Below, piece by piece: positions 24,567 through 31,157 of a stretch of DNA of 33,483 nucleotides. The notes under the pieces are model-generated. The model saw nothing but the letters and a program-made list of their open reading frames with translations. It did no database searches and was not told the DNA's origin. A program made the translations under genes and the position numbers. The DNA comes from a virus. The number at the start of each line of letters is the position of its first letter. Within the stretch, counting starts at the first letter, position 1. The stretch lies in IMG/VR virus record IMGVR_UViG_3300005253_001075, positions 1 through 33,483 of that record; one strand, written 5' to 3'.

Positions 24567-25719
24567 CCTTCTTACGCGCAGCATCGAAACTCTTCTCAGC
24601 GAACTGTTTCAACTCAGGCCTCCGCAGATCCTCCAAATGCTCTTCGTTGTAATGCTTCATCAGCGAGGCAGCACGAGCACTCTCAGCCCACAAACCCACA
24701 GCAGCCATCATGCGATACAAGCGTCTCACACGATCCTGTATCACACCCATTATCCCTTCGTCAGGATTCTCTTCGAGCAGGGTGAGCAGGCTGACCCAAG
24801 CCAAATCGTCACCTTCCGGTTTGGTCGTATCGAACGGCTCCTCATCGGGGGCGTAGACGATGGCCTCGGCCGCCTCTACTTCCAATCTCGCCTTGTTCTC
24901 CATGAGTCGAGTCATGGATTCGACTTCTTCAATCTCAGGATCGTCCATCATCTCGCGAGCCTGCTCCTGCAACTGCTCCACAGTCTCAGGCTCAGGTGTG
25001 ATGGGGACAGGGGCAGGGAGAGGATGCACGGTCCCATCACCCCCACCCCCATCATCGACACCCGCCGGAAGGGATGGGGCCGAGTCAAGGAACGTGGACA
25101 GCGTATCAGCGAAGCGGAGCGTAGGCACCACGAACTTCTTCGTCGCCTCACCCGGTCTCTTCACCTCACGCTGCTCAATAGCGAACGTAGCCTCAGGCAG
25201 CAAGCCTGTCTTCTGCATCGTCTGAATCACCAACTGCATCGACATGGCAAGCTCAGTAGCGGCATACCAGCCCGTAGAGGACAGGAGCCACACACCAACA
25301 TCGGGAAGGTCAGGGAGCATCAGGTTGATACGGGTCACCATGTTGCACTCACGGTTGTCCGGATCACACACACATGGCAGGTCGCCCTCGCGGTTCACGA
25401 TCTGTTCACCGTCACATCGCCGCTGTAGGCCACCGGACCCCCAGTGCTCGTACCAAGAGATGTTGTCCGCGTCTTGTGGGGGGATCACGACGGGCAGCTC
25501 AGATGTTTCGGTGATGAGCGACCAGCGTGAGCTTGACCTCTCGTTTGGTTGCCACGCCTCGACCTTGCCGCCCCACAGTTCCGCAGCTTGAATGAGCAGT
25601 CCCTTGGCGACAGAGGTGAGGCGAACCGTCTTGAGCGACACGGGGCGTCCGTCTCTGGTGGTGCCGAGCCTGATCTGGCCGAGCTGTCTGGCACGCTTTT
25701 GGAGGGAGACTATGCTCAT
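24550..25719 (-). CDS. phiC31 gp3-like (recombination directionality factor family) protein
   Basis: 389 aa. The N-terminal two thirds match by eye the actinobacterial gp3-like family: SLQKRARQLGQIRLG start, LTSVAKGLLIQAAELWGG (about 33-50), a Cys-rich section RRCDGEQIVNREGDLPCVC then RECNMVTRINLMLPDLPDVG (near 99-140), LLSSTGWYAATELA (144-157) and REVKRPGEATKKFVVPTLRF. phiC31 gp3 controls the direction of a serine integrase. A Pro-rich linker and an acidic helical C-terminus (from about 212) are additional. No integrase is seen in the window, so the role may differ. ATG overlaps the upstream stop as ATGA. Confidence 0.6.
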   Translation of the reverse strand: MSIVSLQKRARQLGQIRLGTTRDGRPVSLKTVRLTSVAKGLLIQAAELWGGKVEAWQPNERSSSRWSLITETSELPVVIPPQDADNISWYEHWGSGGLQRRCDGEQIVNREGDLPCVCDPDNRECNMVTRINLMLPDLPDVGVWLLSSTGWYAATELAMSMQLVIQTMQKTGLLPEATFAIEQREVKRPGEATKKFVVPTLRFADTLSTFLDSAPSLPAGVDDGGGGDGTVHPLPAPVPITPEPETVEQLQEQAREMMDDPEIEEVESMTRLMENKARLEVEAAEAIVYAPDEEPFDTTKPEGDDLAWVSLLTLLEENPDEGIMGVIQDRVRRLYRMMAAVGLWAESARAASLMKHYNEEHLEDLRRPELKQFAEKSFDAARKKVKEAE

Positions 25720-25943
25720 GTAGCGCCTTGTTCGTTAAGCGGAAGGTCACCGATGAGATGCTCGACGCCAATCACGTTGTGAACGTTGGCATCAAGCCAG
25801 GGGCGCTCACCTTTCCGAATGACTCCATATCGTTCGTTTGTGCTGTCGCGAAGACCACCGTAGTAACCCCTCATGGCTGCAGTCTTGATGGCGTATTCGT
25901 GATCCATGCTGACCTTTGAGAAAAACCTGTTAAGTAGTTTCAT
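25716..25943 (-). CDS. 75-aa protein after the XRE gene, unknown
   Basis: MKLLNRFFSKVSMDHEYAIK start at 25943, behind AGGAG; ATGA overlap with the XRE stop fixes it, and its own stop overlaps the gp3-like start. Helical N-terminal half, basic, with GYYGGLRD near 26-33. No motif recognised. Second gene of the leftward operon. Confidence 0.66.
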   Translation of the reverse strand: MKLLNRFFSKVSMDHEYAIKTAAMRGYYGGLRDSTNERYGVIRKGERPWLDANVHNVIGVEHLIGDLPLNEQGAT

Positions 25944-26170
25944 GTCCCATCTCCTGATAGGTAGTCCTCGATCTCTTGGAGCGCTTCGGCGTATGCCTTG
26001 CGCTGCAATCCCTTCGGGTTCCTTGCCCCTGCTTCCCAAGCTACGATGGAGGATTCTGATACGCCTATTCGGGCTGCGAGTTGTGTCCTTGACAAGCCCA
26101 TACTCTCGCGCAGATGGCGGCAGGCTTGTGGGGTTGGGAGTTCGGGTGGTAGGAGGTCTGTTATCGCCAT
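25940..26170 (-). CDS. XRE-family HTH repressor
   Basis: 76 aa; start at 26170 behind AAAGGAT. Residues about 15-55: ACRHLRESMGLSRTQLAARI and GVSESSIVAWEAGARNP are the classic Cro/C1-type HTH. First gene of the leftward operon and next to the shared divergent promoter region, so it probably binds there and represses itself and/or the rightward early genes. Small, with only a short C-terminal helix, Cro-like in size. Confidence 0.85.
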   Translation of the reverse strand: MAITDLLPPELPTPQACRHLRESMGLSRTQLAARIGVSESSIVAWEAGARNPKGLQRKAYAEALQEIEDYLSGDGT

Positions 26171-26185
26171 GCCTATCCTTTGTAC

Positions 26186-26230
26186 TTGACTTCTGATGAT
26201 GAGTGTATAGGATGGTGCGTATAAAGTCAA
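26186..26230. promoter_or_regulatory. Facing TTGACTT boxes in the divergent gap
   Basis: TTGACTT at 26186-26192 and its inverse AAGTCAA at 26224-26230, seven-base perfect inverted repeats with 31 bases between, inside the 76-base gap between the leftward XRE gene and the rightward 26247 gene. They can serve as -35 boxes of overlapping opposed promoters or as operator half-sites for the XRE protein. The rightward one lacks a clear -10 at 17 bases (TATAGG at 14; TATAAA at 26220). Confidence 0.6.
26202..26230 (-). promoter_or_regulatory. Leftward early promoter
   Basis: On the minus strand, TTGACT (26230-26225), 17 bases, TACACT (26207-26202). Both boxes are close to the SigA/sigma-70 consensus. 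The predicted start near 26195 leaves about 25 bases of leader with the AAAGGAT site before the XRE ATG. It would drive all 13 leftward genes, which mostly overlap with no other gap except 33 bases after WhiB. Confidence 0.65.
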
Positions 26231-26246
26231 CCACGGAAGGAACCAG

Positions 26247-26450
26247 ATGCCAGAACCTCACGATTGGAATGCCGGAGACCCACCGCTCGGAACGGGTGAT
26301 ATGACCGTTCTGCTCCACGGACTGCATGTGCTGTCGGCGCCAGAAGATGAGTGTGGCTATCGTTGCTCACACGGCGGCGTTTGCACGCTTACAGAAGGGC
26401 ATACAGGTCAGCATGACGCCGACGGTCACTGCCAGTGGGGAACCGCATGA
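26247..26450 (+). CDS. Small Cys/His-rich early protein (67 aa)
   Basis: ATG behind CACGGAAGGAACCAG. Contains ECGYRCSHGGVCTLTEGH and GQHDADGHC near 35-62, a dense Cys/His set suited to zinc. First gene of the rightward operon, coupled to the nuclease gene by ATGA. Not recognised beyond the zinc-like signature. Confidence 0.66.
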   Translation: MPEPHDWNAGDPPLGTGDMTVLLHGLHVLSAPEDECGYRCSHGGVCTLTEGHTGQHDADGHCQWGTA

Positions 26451-27256
26451 CCATCATCCGCTCCACCGATCGCGACTCCTACCGCACAGACGAAGGCTCA
26501 GGACGCTTCTACTGGTGGCAAGGCGAAGGCCCGTTCATCAGCGTCACGAACGCCATCAAGCTCGGGATACCTTCGCCGTATATCGCCCCGTGGTATGCGA
26601 AAGTGGTAGCGGAGCATGTGGACAAGTATTGGGACATTGAAGGGGACATTCGCGCATCGTGTCGTGAGGCAGGAGCACCAGAAGCGTTTGTCAAGTCGCT
26701 GAAGGCGCTCCCAGTCGAGACTCGAGACGCTGCCGGTGAGTTCGGAACCCAAGTGCACGACATTTGTGAATCGATTATGCTGCGCGACCCCAGTGGTGGG
26801 ACGCTGACGGGCGATGATATGAAAATCATCCAGCGCGTGAGGCAGTTCATCGACTTCGAGAAAGTGATGAAGCCCGAGTACATCGCCGTAGAAGGCATCG
26901 TCTTCAACCGCGAGTACGGCTATGCCGGAGCATTCGACATCCTCTGCGACCTCCCTGGCCACGGCAGGGTCATCATCGACATCAAGACAGGGAAAGGCGT
27001 CTACGGATCGGCAGCGATCCAACAGACCGCGTATCGGCATGGCGAGTTCATAGCCGTAGGGACTGATGAGGTTCCAATGATCGAAACAGACGGGGCTATG
27101 GTGCTGCATTTGCAGGCTACCCAGTGGCGCCTGTTGCCTGTGGAGACGGGTGAGCAGTCATGGTCGGTGTTCAAATCGGCTCTGCACACTGCGAAGTGGA
27201 TCATAGAGCATGAGGCTGAGGCTGTTGGTAAGCCTCTGGTCAAGGGAAAGGGATAG
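26447..27256 (+). CDS. RecB/Cas4-like PD-(D/E)XK exonuclease
   Basis: 269 aa. Start at 26447 by ATGA overlap. Full RecB-type set: GTQVHD (His104), VEG (Glu149), GAFD (Asp164), IDIKTGK (Asp178, Lys180) and QQTAYRH (Gln192, Tyr195). Related proteins in actinobacteriophages are often labelled Cas4-family exonucleases; the four Cys of true Cas4 iron-sulphur clusters are not evident here. Likely 5' resection for recombination or host DNA attack. No CRISPR array or Cas partner is near. It lies in the early operon, with small unknowns downstream. Confidence 0.82.
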   Translation: MTIIRSTDRDSYRTDEGSGRFYWWQGEGPFISVTNAIKLGIPSPYIAPWYAKVVAEHVDKYWDIEGDIRASCREAGAPEAFVKSLKALPVETRDAAGEFGTQVHDICESIMLRDPSGGTLTGDDMKIIQRVRQFIDFEKVMKPEYIAVEGIVFNREYGYAGAFDILCDLPGHGRVIIDIKTGKGVYGSAAIQQTAYRHGEFIAVGTDEVPMIETDGAMVLHLQATQWRLLPVETGEQSWSVFKSALHTAKWIIEHEAEAVGKPLVKGKG

Positions 27257-27258
27257 AC

Positions 27259-27426
27259 ATGCCCCCTAAGCCCAAGACGATCTCGCTCACCCCTGATGAG
27301 GTGCTCATTGTCCATGCGGCTCTGGATACCCGGTGGTGCTATCTGGTTCAACTGTCCGACGACGCGAGGACGTTGCCAGAGATGGATCTCATTGACGACG
27401 TAATCGACAAGCTGAAGGAGAGCTGA
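27259..27426 (+). CDS. 55-aa small protein, unknown
   Basis: MPPKPKTISLTPDEVLIVHA start two bases past the nuclease stop. Helix VLIVHAALDTRW then an acidic amphipathic helix (IDDVIDKLKES) at the end. The stop shares a base with the next ATG (TGATG). Ribosome site weak (AAGGGAAAGGG). Supported by tight packing only. Confidence 0.6.
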   Translation: MPPKPKTISLTPDEVLIVHAALDTRWCYLVQLSDDARTLPEMDLIDDVIDKLKES

Positions 27427-27668
27427 TGAGCAAGCCGAAAGTGGAATACCGGATCGTCTGCCCCAACTTCGGGACACGCGGCCACTCCACCCACGTCCAT
27501 CCGAAGAAGACGCTCGTCAAGGCGCAGGAGAGGGCAGCAGCCCAAGATCGCCTCTACGAGCATCTGGCAAAGGTGAAGCCTGAGCCGATGTACTCGTACT
27601 ACCGGTCAGAGATAGGTTGGAGAGTCCAAACGAGGACGATAACAGAATGGGAGGAAGTGAACGAATGA
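27426..27668 (+). CDS. 80-aa small protein, unknown
   Basis: Starts in TGATG. Basic N-terminal half with CPNFGTRGHSTHVHPKKT near 12-29, then a helix and an aromatic tail (YSYYRSEIGWRVQTRT, about 57-72). No recognised motif. The end overlaps the next gene as ATGA. Confidence 0.62.
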   Translation: MSKPKVEYRIVCPNFGTRGHSTHVHPKKTLVKAQERAAAQDRLYEHLAKVKPEPMYSYYRSEIGWRVQTRTITEWEEVNE

Positions 27669-27901
27669 GCAAGATGGAAGGCCTATTCCGAATAGACGTA
27701 GACACGTTGAATGCTGGCGGGTTCGCTCCTGACGTGTTGAACATGGCACTCCATTGGGGCATTCTGGTACCCGTCGAGAAGTGTGAACACAATCGGTATA
27801 TGAAGCATCCTGATCCTGATTCAGACTTTGCTGTTGGAACCATCGACTGGTGTGAAGGTGCAGGATTGGAGGACGTGAACGATGAGCGACAAGAGGCGTG
27901 A
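27665..27901 (+). CDS. Cys/His protein with VEKCEH...WCEGAGLE motif, copy 1
   Basis: 78 aa from ATG at 27665 (site GGAGG, ATGA overlap). Contains VEKCEHNRY near 37-45 and DWCEGAGLED near 62-71; the same two motifs recur in the gene at 28186, even at base level (GTCGAGAAGTGTGA and GTGCAGGATTGGAG are identical). Probably a zinc-binding small protein and part of a local duplication. Function unknown. Confidence 0.66.
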   Translation: MSKMEGLFRIDVDTLNAGGFAPDVLNMALHWGILVPVEKCEHNRYMKHPDPDSDFAVGTIDWCEGAGLEDVNDERQEA

Positions 27902-28070
27902 AGTGTTACAAGAGATTGCAGCAGACGCAGAGGCAGACGTGAACAGATACGAAGGTCTGCCGTTCACAGGCAGGACGGTTGCCATGATTCATGGAGAGCA
28001 GAACGCGATGATCGCTTCGTTGGCGAATATCATCGAGACGCTTCTGCCAGAGGCAGACGATGACTCCTGA
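27882..28070 (+). CDS. 62-aa helical acidic protein
   Basis: MSDKRREVLQEIAADAEADV, then a TVAMIHGEQNAMIASLANI segment; mostly helical, acidic C-terminus. ATG lies 20 bases inside the previous gene. No motif recognised. Start ATGAGCGAC has the same shape as several other small genes here. Confidence 0.62.
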   Translation: MSDKRREVLQEIAADAEADVNRYEGLPFTGRTVAMIHGEQNAMIASLANIIETLLPEADDDS

Positions 28071-28186
28071 GCAAGCGATCCACATCGTCGCTCGTCATCT
28101 CAGTTTGCTCCGAATGTGGTGCTGTCGTGATGGACGACAAGCTGCACGACGAATGGCACGATGCTCTCACCGAGGAGAACAACTGA
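28060..28186 (+). pseudogene. Small zinc-knuckle gene apparently split over two frames
   Basis: Frame 1 from ATG 28060 reads MTPEQAIHIVARHLS and then loses sense. Frame 2, one base later, reads CSECGAVVMDDKLHDEWHDA and ends at TGA 28184-28186, but has no ATG/GTG/TTG start before an internal GTG at 28127. Removing one T from TTT at 28104-28106 would join them as one 41-aa protein with CSECG and DEWHDAL, a C-x2-C...H type. Either a sequencing indel, a frameshift mutation or a programmed +1 shift. Confidence 0.4.
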
Positions 28187-28440
28187 TGAGTAGAAACCTC
28201 TTTCGTGAATGTGAAAGATGCGGTGGCTGGGGATGGATCGAAGAACCCAACCGAAAAGATGGGGAAACCACATCTATCCAGGCAAGGTGCGAATGTGAGT
28301 CTGGTTTCATAACTGTCGAGAAGTGTGAGCACGGCAAGATAGACCCGCATAAGTTTCGACTGCTTTGCTACCACTTTGACGGAGAGACTTGTCGTAAAGC
28401 GTGCTGGTGTGAGGGTGCAGGATTGGAGAACAAGACATGA
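28186..28440 (+). CDS. Cys-rich zinc-type protein with VEKCEH...WCEGAGLE motif, copy 2
   Basis: 84 aa from 28186 (TGATG after the split gene). CERCGGWGWIE near 9-19 and ARCECESG near 34-41 form a DnaJ-like or rubredoxin-like Cys set; then VEKCEHGK and CWCEGAGLEN repeat the pair found at 27665. At least ten Cys. Probably binds zinc; function unknown. Confidence 0.68.
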   Translation: MSRNLFRECERCGGWGWIEEPNRKDGETTSIQARCECESGFITVEKCEHGKIDPHKFRLLCYHFDGETCRKACWCEGAGLENKT

Positions 28441-28745
28441 TCCCCGCCATCATCATCGCCGCTCTACTGATCCTGTTGGCTGCCGCGGTCGCTGTCGCCT
28501 ATCAGCAGGCCGATGTGATTCGTGCTTTGAAGGCTCATGTTGTGAGGTTGGAGGAAGCCGTCACCAACGCCCGCGAGGGCGACAACAAACGGGTGTGGGA
28601 ACTACGTCCTGATGCGGTGAATCCGATGGTCAAGCGTGGCAGACCCGACGGACAGCCACGACGGCAGCCTACGATGCCACCAGGTGAGACACTGATTATG
28701 CCAGATATGAGAGACATCCCAAGCTGGGGAGACGACGATGAGTGA
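28437..28745 (+). CDS. N-terminal membrane-anchored protein (102 aa)
   Basis: ATGA overlap with the previous gene. Residues 2-22 (IPAIIIAALLILLAAAVAVA) form a membrane or signal-anchor helix, then a coiled-coil helix (DVIRALKAHVVRLEEAVTNA) near 26-45, an Arg/Pro-rich segment and an acidic C-terminus. Likely a single-pass inner-membrane protein facing in or out; not recognised. Confidence 0.68.
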   Translation: MIPAIIIAALLILLAAAVAVAYQQADVIRALKAHVVRLEEAVTNAREGDNKRVWELRPDAVNPMVKRGRPDGQPRRQPTMPPGETLIMPDMRDIPSWGDDDE

Positions 28746-29043
28746 CCTACCGACAAGAGAAGAAGCGCAGAATCGTTGCGACTGGTTCAAAGAGGTCAGG
28801 GGTGATCGTTGTGGCCCTGATTGCGACCATCACCTCGATGGCGGGCTTCCTGAGGAACGACTACTCGTTGCTCGCGCTCGTGGCGAGTTGCAGACTGAGA
28901 CCGAGTGGCGAAACAGCCTCGATGACTCTCATGGCGGTGACATGTTTGCAGCCATTTGCGCTGGAGAAGTTGATGCAGGAGATAACAGTGATGCAGGGGC
29001 GGCTCGGCTCATCATTGCTGCTGCGTTGGGTGAGCAACCATGA
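28738..29043 (+). CDS. Acidic Cys/His protein (101 aa)
   Basis: ATGAGTGAC start inside the previous gene. CDWFKEVRGDRCGPDCDHHL near 14-33 could coordinate zinc; the rest is an acidic Ala-rich helical region. Not recognised. ATGA overlap downstream. Confidence 0.66.
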   Translation: MSDLPTREEAQNRCDWFKEVRGDRCGPDCDHHLDGGLPEERLLVARARGELQTETEWRNSLDDSHGGDMFAAICAGEVDAGDNSDAGAARLIIAAALGEQP

Positions 29044-29231
29044 GTGGCCTGTACCTAACGGCCGACAACGCGACATCAGTAACCGTGTTCTGTCCGAAGC
29101 CGAACCACATCAAACCGTGCTGGTGTCGCGGCGTAGCTAGTTGCGTCGCGTATGTCAAGGGACGCCGGTGTAAACGAATAGTGAAAGGCAGCGGAGTCCG
29201 GTGTTGGCAGCATGACGGTGAGCAACCATGA
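29040..29231 (+). CDS. 63-aa basic Cys-rich protein
   Basis: Basic, with FCPKPNHIKPCWCRGVASC and a later RC...RCWQHDG near 43-60; seven Cys in 63 residues. Probably zinc-binding. ATGA overlaps at both ends. No function assigned. Confidence 0.66.
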   Translation: MSGLYLTADNATSVTVFCPKPNHIKPCWCRGVASCVAYVKGRRCKRIVKGSGVRCWQHDGEQP

Positions 29232-29440
29232 GTGATCTCACTGTCCTCGAGATGCTACAACGCAAACCCAGGGGCGTCTGCGGCACCCAGATGAGAGGCA
29301 GATTCTCGGCCCGCATCTTCGAGCTCCGCGACCTTGGTCACATCATCGACAAGGAGCGGTGTGACGACCCGTGGCACGGACACAGGACGGTCCAGTGGCG
29401 CTATGTTCTCAGACAGGGCGCTCAGAGTTCACTGTTCTGA
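29228..29440 (+). CDS. Winged-helix-like DNA-binding protein (70 aa)
   Basis: LTVLEMLQRKPRGVCGTQMR (about 4-23), SARIFELRDLGHIIDKERC (27-45) and HRTVQWRYVL (about 51-61) read as helix, recognition helix and wing; the form 'R..ARI.ELR..G..I' is common in phage winged helices. Last gene of the divergent rightward operon and possibly its regulator. Confidence 0.7.
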   Translation: MSDLTVLEMLQRKPRGVCGTQMRGRFSARIFELRDLGHIIDKERCDDPWHGHRTVQWRYVLRQGAQSSLF

Positions 29441-29599
29441 GTTGGCTTTCGCGGCGTTCCCGTAGTCCTAGGAACCGAGCCCGTTTCAAGGCCTCTGGTT
29501 GTCGGTGCGCTAGTCCCTCTTGCCACTCTTGGAAGGGCTGGTGCTACTCGGGTTCTGTGATGCGTCTGCATCATTCAGTACTTGTACCGTAATCCCCCC
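29441..29599 (+). other. 159-base gap with no recognised gene
   Basis: After the winged-helix stop, one plus frame (29441-29560) stays open but has no start codon, and another open frame that ends at 29592 begins inside the previous gene and has Cys-rich but unrecognised sequence. No tRNA arms, no clear terminator and no repeat found. A CCTAGG palindrome sits at 29468-29473. It may hold the operon's end, an attachment site or a decayed gene. Confidence 0.4.
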
Positions 29600-29628
29600 T
29601 TGACACGGTGCTACTGTTGGTGTATCTT
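29600..29628 (+). promoter_or_regulatory. Strong SigA-type promoter
   Basis: TTGACA at 29600-29605, 17-base spacer, TATCTT at 29623-29628. The -35 is a perfect consensus match and the spacing is ideal. The start site would be about 29635, giving a roughly 50-base leader with the CGCACGG hairpin and ribosome site before the 29684 gene. It probably drives 29684-31969, up to the terminator at 31974. Confidence 0.85.
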
Positions 29629-29643
29629 GTCCCTATAGAGCTC

Positions 29644-29656
29644 GGGCGCACGGCCC
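29644..29656 (+). promoter_or_regulatory. CGCACGG leader hairpin 1
   Basis: GGGC-GCACG-GCCC: four-pair stem, loop GCACG, in the 5' leader after the strong promoter. Followed at 16 bases by CGGAAGG and then the ATG. One of four leader elements with the same GCACG loop and different stem bases. Confidence 0.6.
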
Positions 29657-29683
29657 AGGCGAGTACCACGGAAGGGGTACAGA

Positions 29684-29992
29684 ATGGGAACGAGAATCAC
29701 GAGGAAGGACGCTGACAGAGCCCTACAGTCCTACTGCGCTCTCAGCGGCCAGCCATACGGCCACTACAAGGCAGGCGAGTACGAAGATGGCCACCTAGCC
29801 ACCATCAGGAACGGCCTAGCCATCGACTACAACCCGACCTATGGCGGTTGCATCATCGAACGCATCGCCCACGATGGCGGCACTTGGGTAAGCCAACCCT
29901 ACAGCCGCGAACGCAAGACGCCGCGCGAGATGGTCGAGTACATCAGCGGCCTGTGCGCCGGGTACTCGGATTACAAAGAGAGTCCCCGATGA
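29684..29992 (+). CDS. 102-aa protein, unknown, first gene after strong promoter
   Basis: ATG behind GGAAGGGGTACAGA. Helical start (ITRKDADRALQSYCALSG) and then a beta-rich part (HLATIRNGLAIDYNPTYGGC near 44-64). Similar in character to small actinobacteriophage proteins of unknown role. C-rich codon choice differs from the surrounding minus-strand genes. ATGA overlap with the next gene. Likely highly expressed because of its promoter. Confidence 0.66.
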   Translation: MGTRITRKDADRALQSYCALSGQPYGHYKAGEYEDGHLATIRNGLAIDYNPTYGGCIIERIAHDGGTWVSQPYSRERKTPREMVEYISGLCAGYSDYKESPR

Positions 29993-30426
29993 CAGCCACC
30001 ATCACTCTCAACCACTGGCGAGGAACCTACCTAGCTCAGCTATCCCTCAACGACCGCGGCACCTTTGACCGCGACTGGCAGGAGGTCTCCAAGGTCGTCA
30101 AGGGCAAGGCCGGTACCGTGGCAGTCCGCTACTACTCCGACCTGCACGTCGGCTGGTACGAGTCGCGGGAGGGCTACCGGATGCATCAGGGGCAACCAAC
30201 CCCAAAGGTGTATCACCGTGTAGACGCTCTCACGGTCACCGTGATCGACTTTGAGACGCTGGTGGCGGCCCTGAGCGGTCCTCTGCCGGGATCTGATGGG
30301 GAGTGGGGTACCGATAGGTGCAAGTGTGGCCGTGAGGTCGACACATTCGATTGTGACGGGTTCCCACGCTGCCAAGCCCACACCGTCATCAAGGAACTCG
30401 CGGACAGTTTGGCGGTGCCGGCATGA
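29989..30426 (+). CDS. 145-aa protein with C-terminal Cys/His site
   Basis: ATG at 29989 fixed by ATGA. N-terminal beta-rich domain (TLNHWRGTYLAQLSLNDRG near 6-25; TVAVRYYSDLHVGWYES about 44-60) and a C-terminal CKCGREVDTFDCDGFPRCQAH (about 111-131) that can bind zinc. No enzyme motif seen; function unknown. Confidence 0.68.
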   Translation: MTATITLNHWRGTYLAQLSLNDRGTFDRDWQEVSKVVKGKAGTVAVRYYSDLHVGWYESREGYRMHQGQPTPKVYHRVDALTVTVIDFETLVAALSGPLPGSDGEWGTDRCKCGREVDTFDCDGFPRCQAHTVIKELADSLAVPA

Positions 30427-30608
30427 CCAACCTGCTGAGACGCTCCACACAGTCAATCGACTGGCAGCATGTCAGATGCACCCAGTGCGGCGGGACGTTC
30501 CCATACTCCCTGGGCGTCAAGGCACCATGGCCCGGGATGCCCGGAGTCAGGATGGTCCTCTGCTCGAAGGACTGCGCGGAAAGATGGATGGGGGATGCAG
30601 GATGTTGA
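30423..30608 (+). CDS. 61-aa zinc-finger-like protein
   Basis: RCTQCGGTFPYSLG near 18-31 and LCSKDCAERWMGD near 46-58: C-x2-C...C-x3-C, the treble-clef/FCS-like form also seen in small phage zinc proteins. Coupled by overlap to both neighbours. Confidence 0.68.
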   Translation: MTNLLRRSTQSIDWQHVRCTQCGGTFPYSLGVKAPWPGMPGVRMVLCSKDCAERWMGDAGC

Positions 30609-30802
30609 GATTGGATCGTCGTTGCCAAACGTGTAGCCACGGTTTCGGGGTACACCAGCGTTTGGGGAAGCCGTTGCATATTCGAAAGGGTGAAGTCGAG
30701 TTCTTTGAATCTGCTGCGGATGAGCGCCAAGTATGCACGGGATACCCTGACAAGATGGGTGCATGTGAGTGCCGGGAATATGTGAAGGTAAGGACACCAT
30801 GA
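30602..30802 (+). CDS. 66-aa Cys-rich protein
   Basis: ATG at 30602 in a seven-base overlap, behind GGGGGATGCAGG. Five Cys: CQTCSHGFGVH near 8-18, then a lone Cys near 45 and CECREYV near 56-62. A split zinc site is plausible. Ends in ATGA with the membrane microprotein. Unknown. Confidence 0.64.
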   Translation: MLRLDRRCQTCSHGFGVHQRLGKPLHIRKGEVEFFESAADERQVCTGYPDKMGACECREYVKVRTP

Positions 30803-30945
30803 GTGACAGCATGAAACAAGACGACATATTCGCTCTGTTCATGTTCCTAGTGGGCATATCGATAGGCATATTGCTCTTGCTGCTTGTCTTGGACAGCATC
30901 GAGGACGTGCTACGGGACATACTGACCGTGTTGGAGACACCATGA
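30799..30945 (+). CDS. 48-aa single-pass membrane microprotein
   Basis: MSDSMKQDD, then a hydrophobic segment near 13-32 (FMFLVGISIGILLLLLVL), then an acidic amphipathic helix (DSIEDVLRDILTVLE). ATGA overlaps at both ends prove the frame. May be a membrane regulator or small lysis modulator; no motif. Confidence 0.62.
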   Translation: MSDSMKQDDIFALFMFLVGISIGILLLLLVLDSIEDVLRDILTVLETP

Positions 30946-31157
30946 GCAGACTCCAACCAGCATCCACAATCCTGAAAGCAATAGCGGGACTCACCGCCAC
31001 CCTGGTAGCGCAGGACGCAGCGAGCACAGGAGCAGCAGAGACACGCCGCAGGCTGGTACGTCTAGCAGTCGCCCAGGGCTACACGCTGACCGAGATCGGT
31101 GAAGCCTCAGGCATCACCAGGCAACGAGTGGCACAACTAGCGAAGGAGAGTGAGTGA
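30942..31157 (+). CDS. Mini-HTH protein like sigma region 4.2, copy A
   Basis: 71 aa. Helical N-terminus, then TLTEIGEASGITRQRVAQLA near 48-67. This matches sigma-70 region 4.2 in style ('TLEEIG...G.TRERVRQIE') and is closely similar to genes at 32283 and 32744. It lacks the rest of a sigma factor. It may bind DNA as a dimer, or compete at RNA polymerase. Confidence 0.7.
   Translation: MSRLQPASTILKAIAGLTATLVAQDAASTGAAETRRRLVRLAVAQGYTLTEIGEASGITRQRVAQLAKESE

Noticed and set aside
24637-25428. 263-aa plus-strand open frame
   Set aside because: Lies opposite the gp3-like gene, His/Arg-rich, no ribosome site or start context.
26498-27109. 203-aa minus-strand open frame
   Set aside because: Shadow of the RecB-like gene, which has the full catalytic set.
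26447-27256. Reading the RecB-like nuclease as part of a CRISPR system
   Set aside because: No repeat-spacer array or Cas gene is seen and the Cas4 Cys cluster is not evident.
29371-29592. 73-aa Cys-rich plus frame crossing the 29441 gap
   Set aside because: Starts inside the winged-helix gene without a ribosome site; only the tail lies in the gap and no homologue is recalled.
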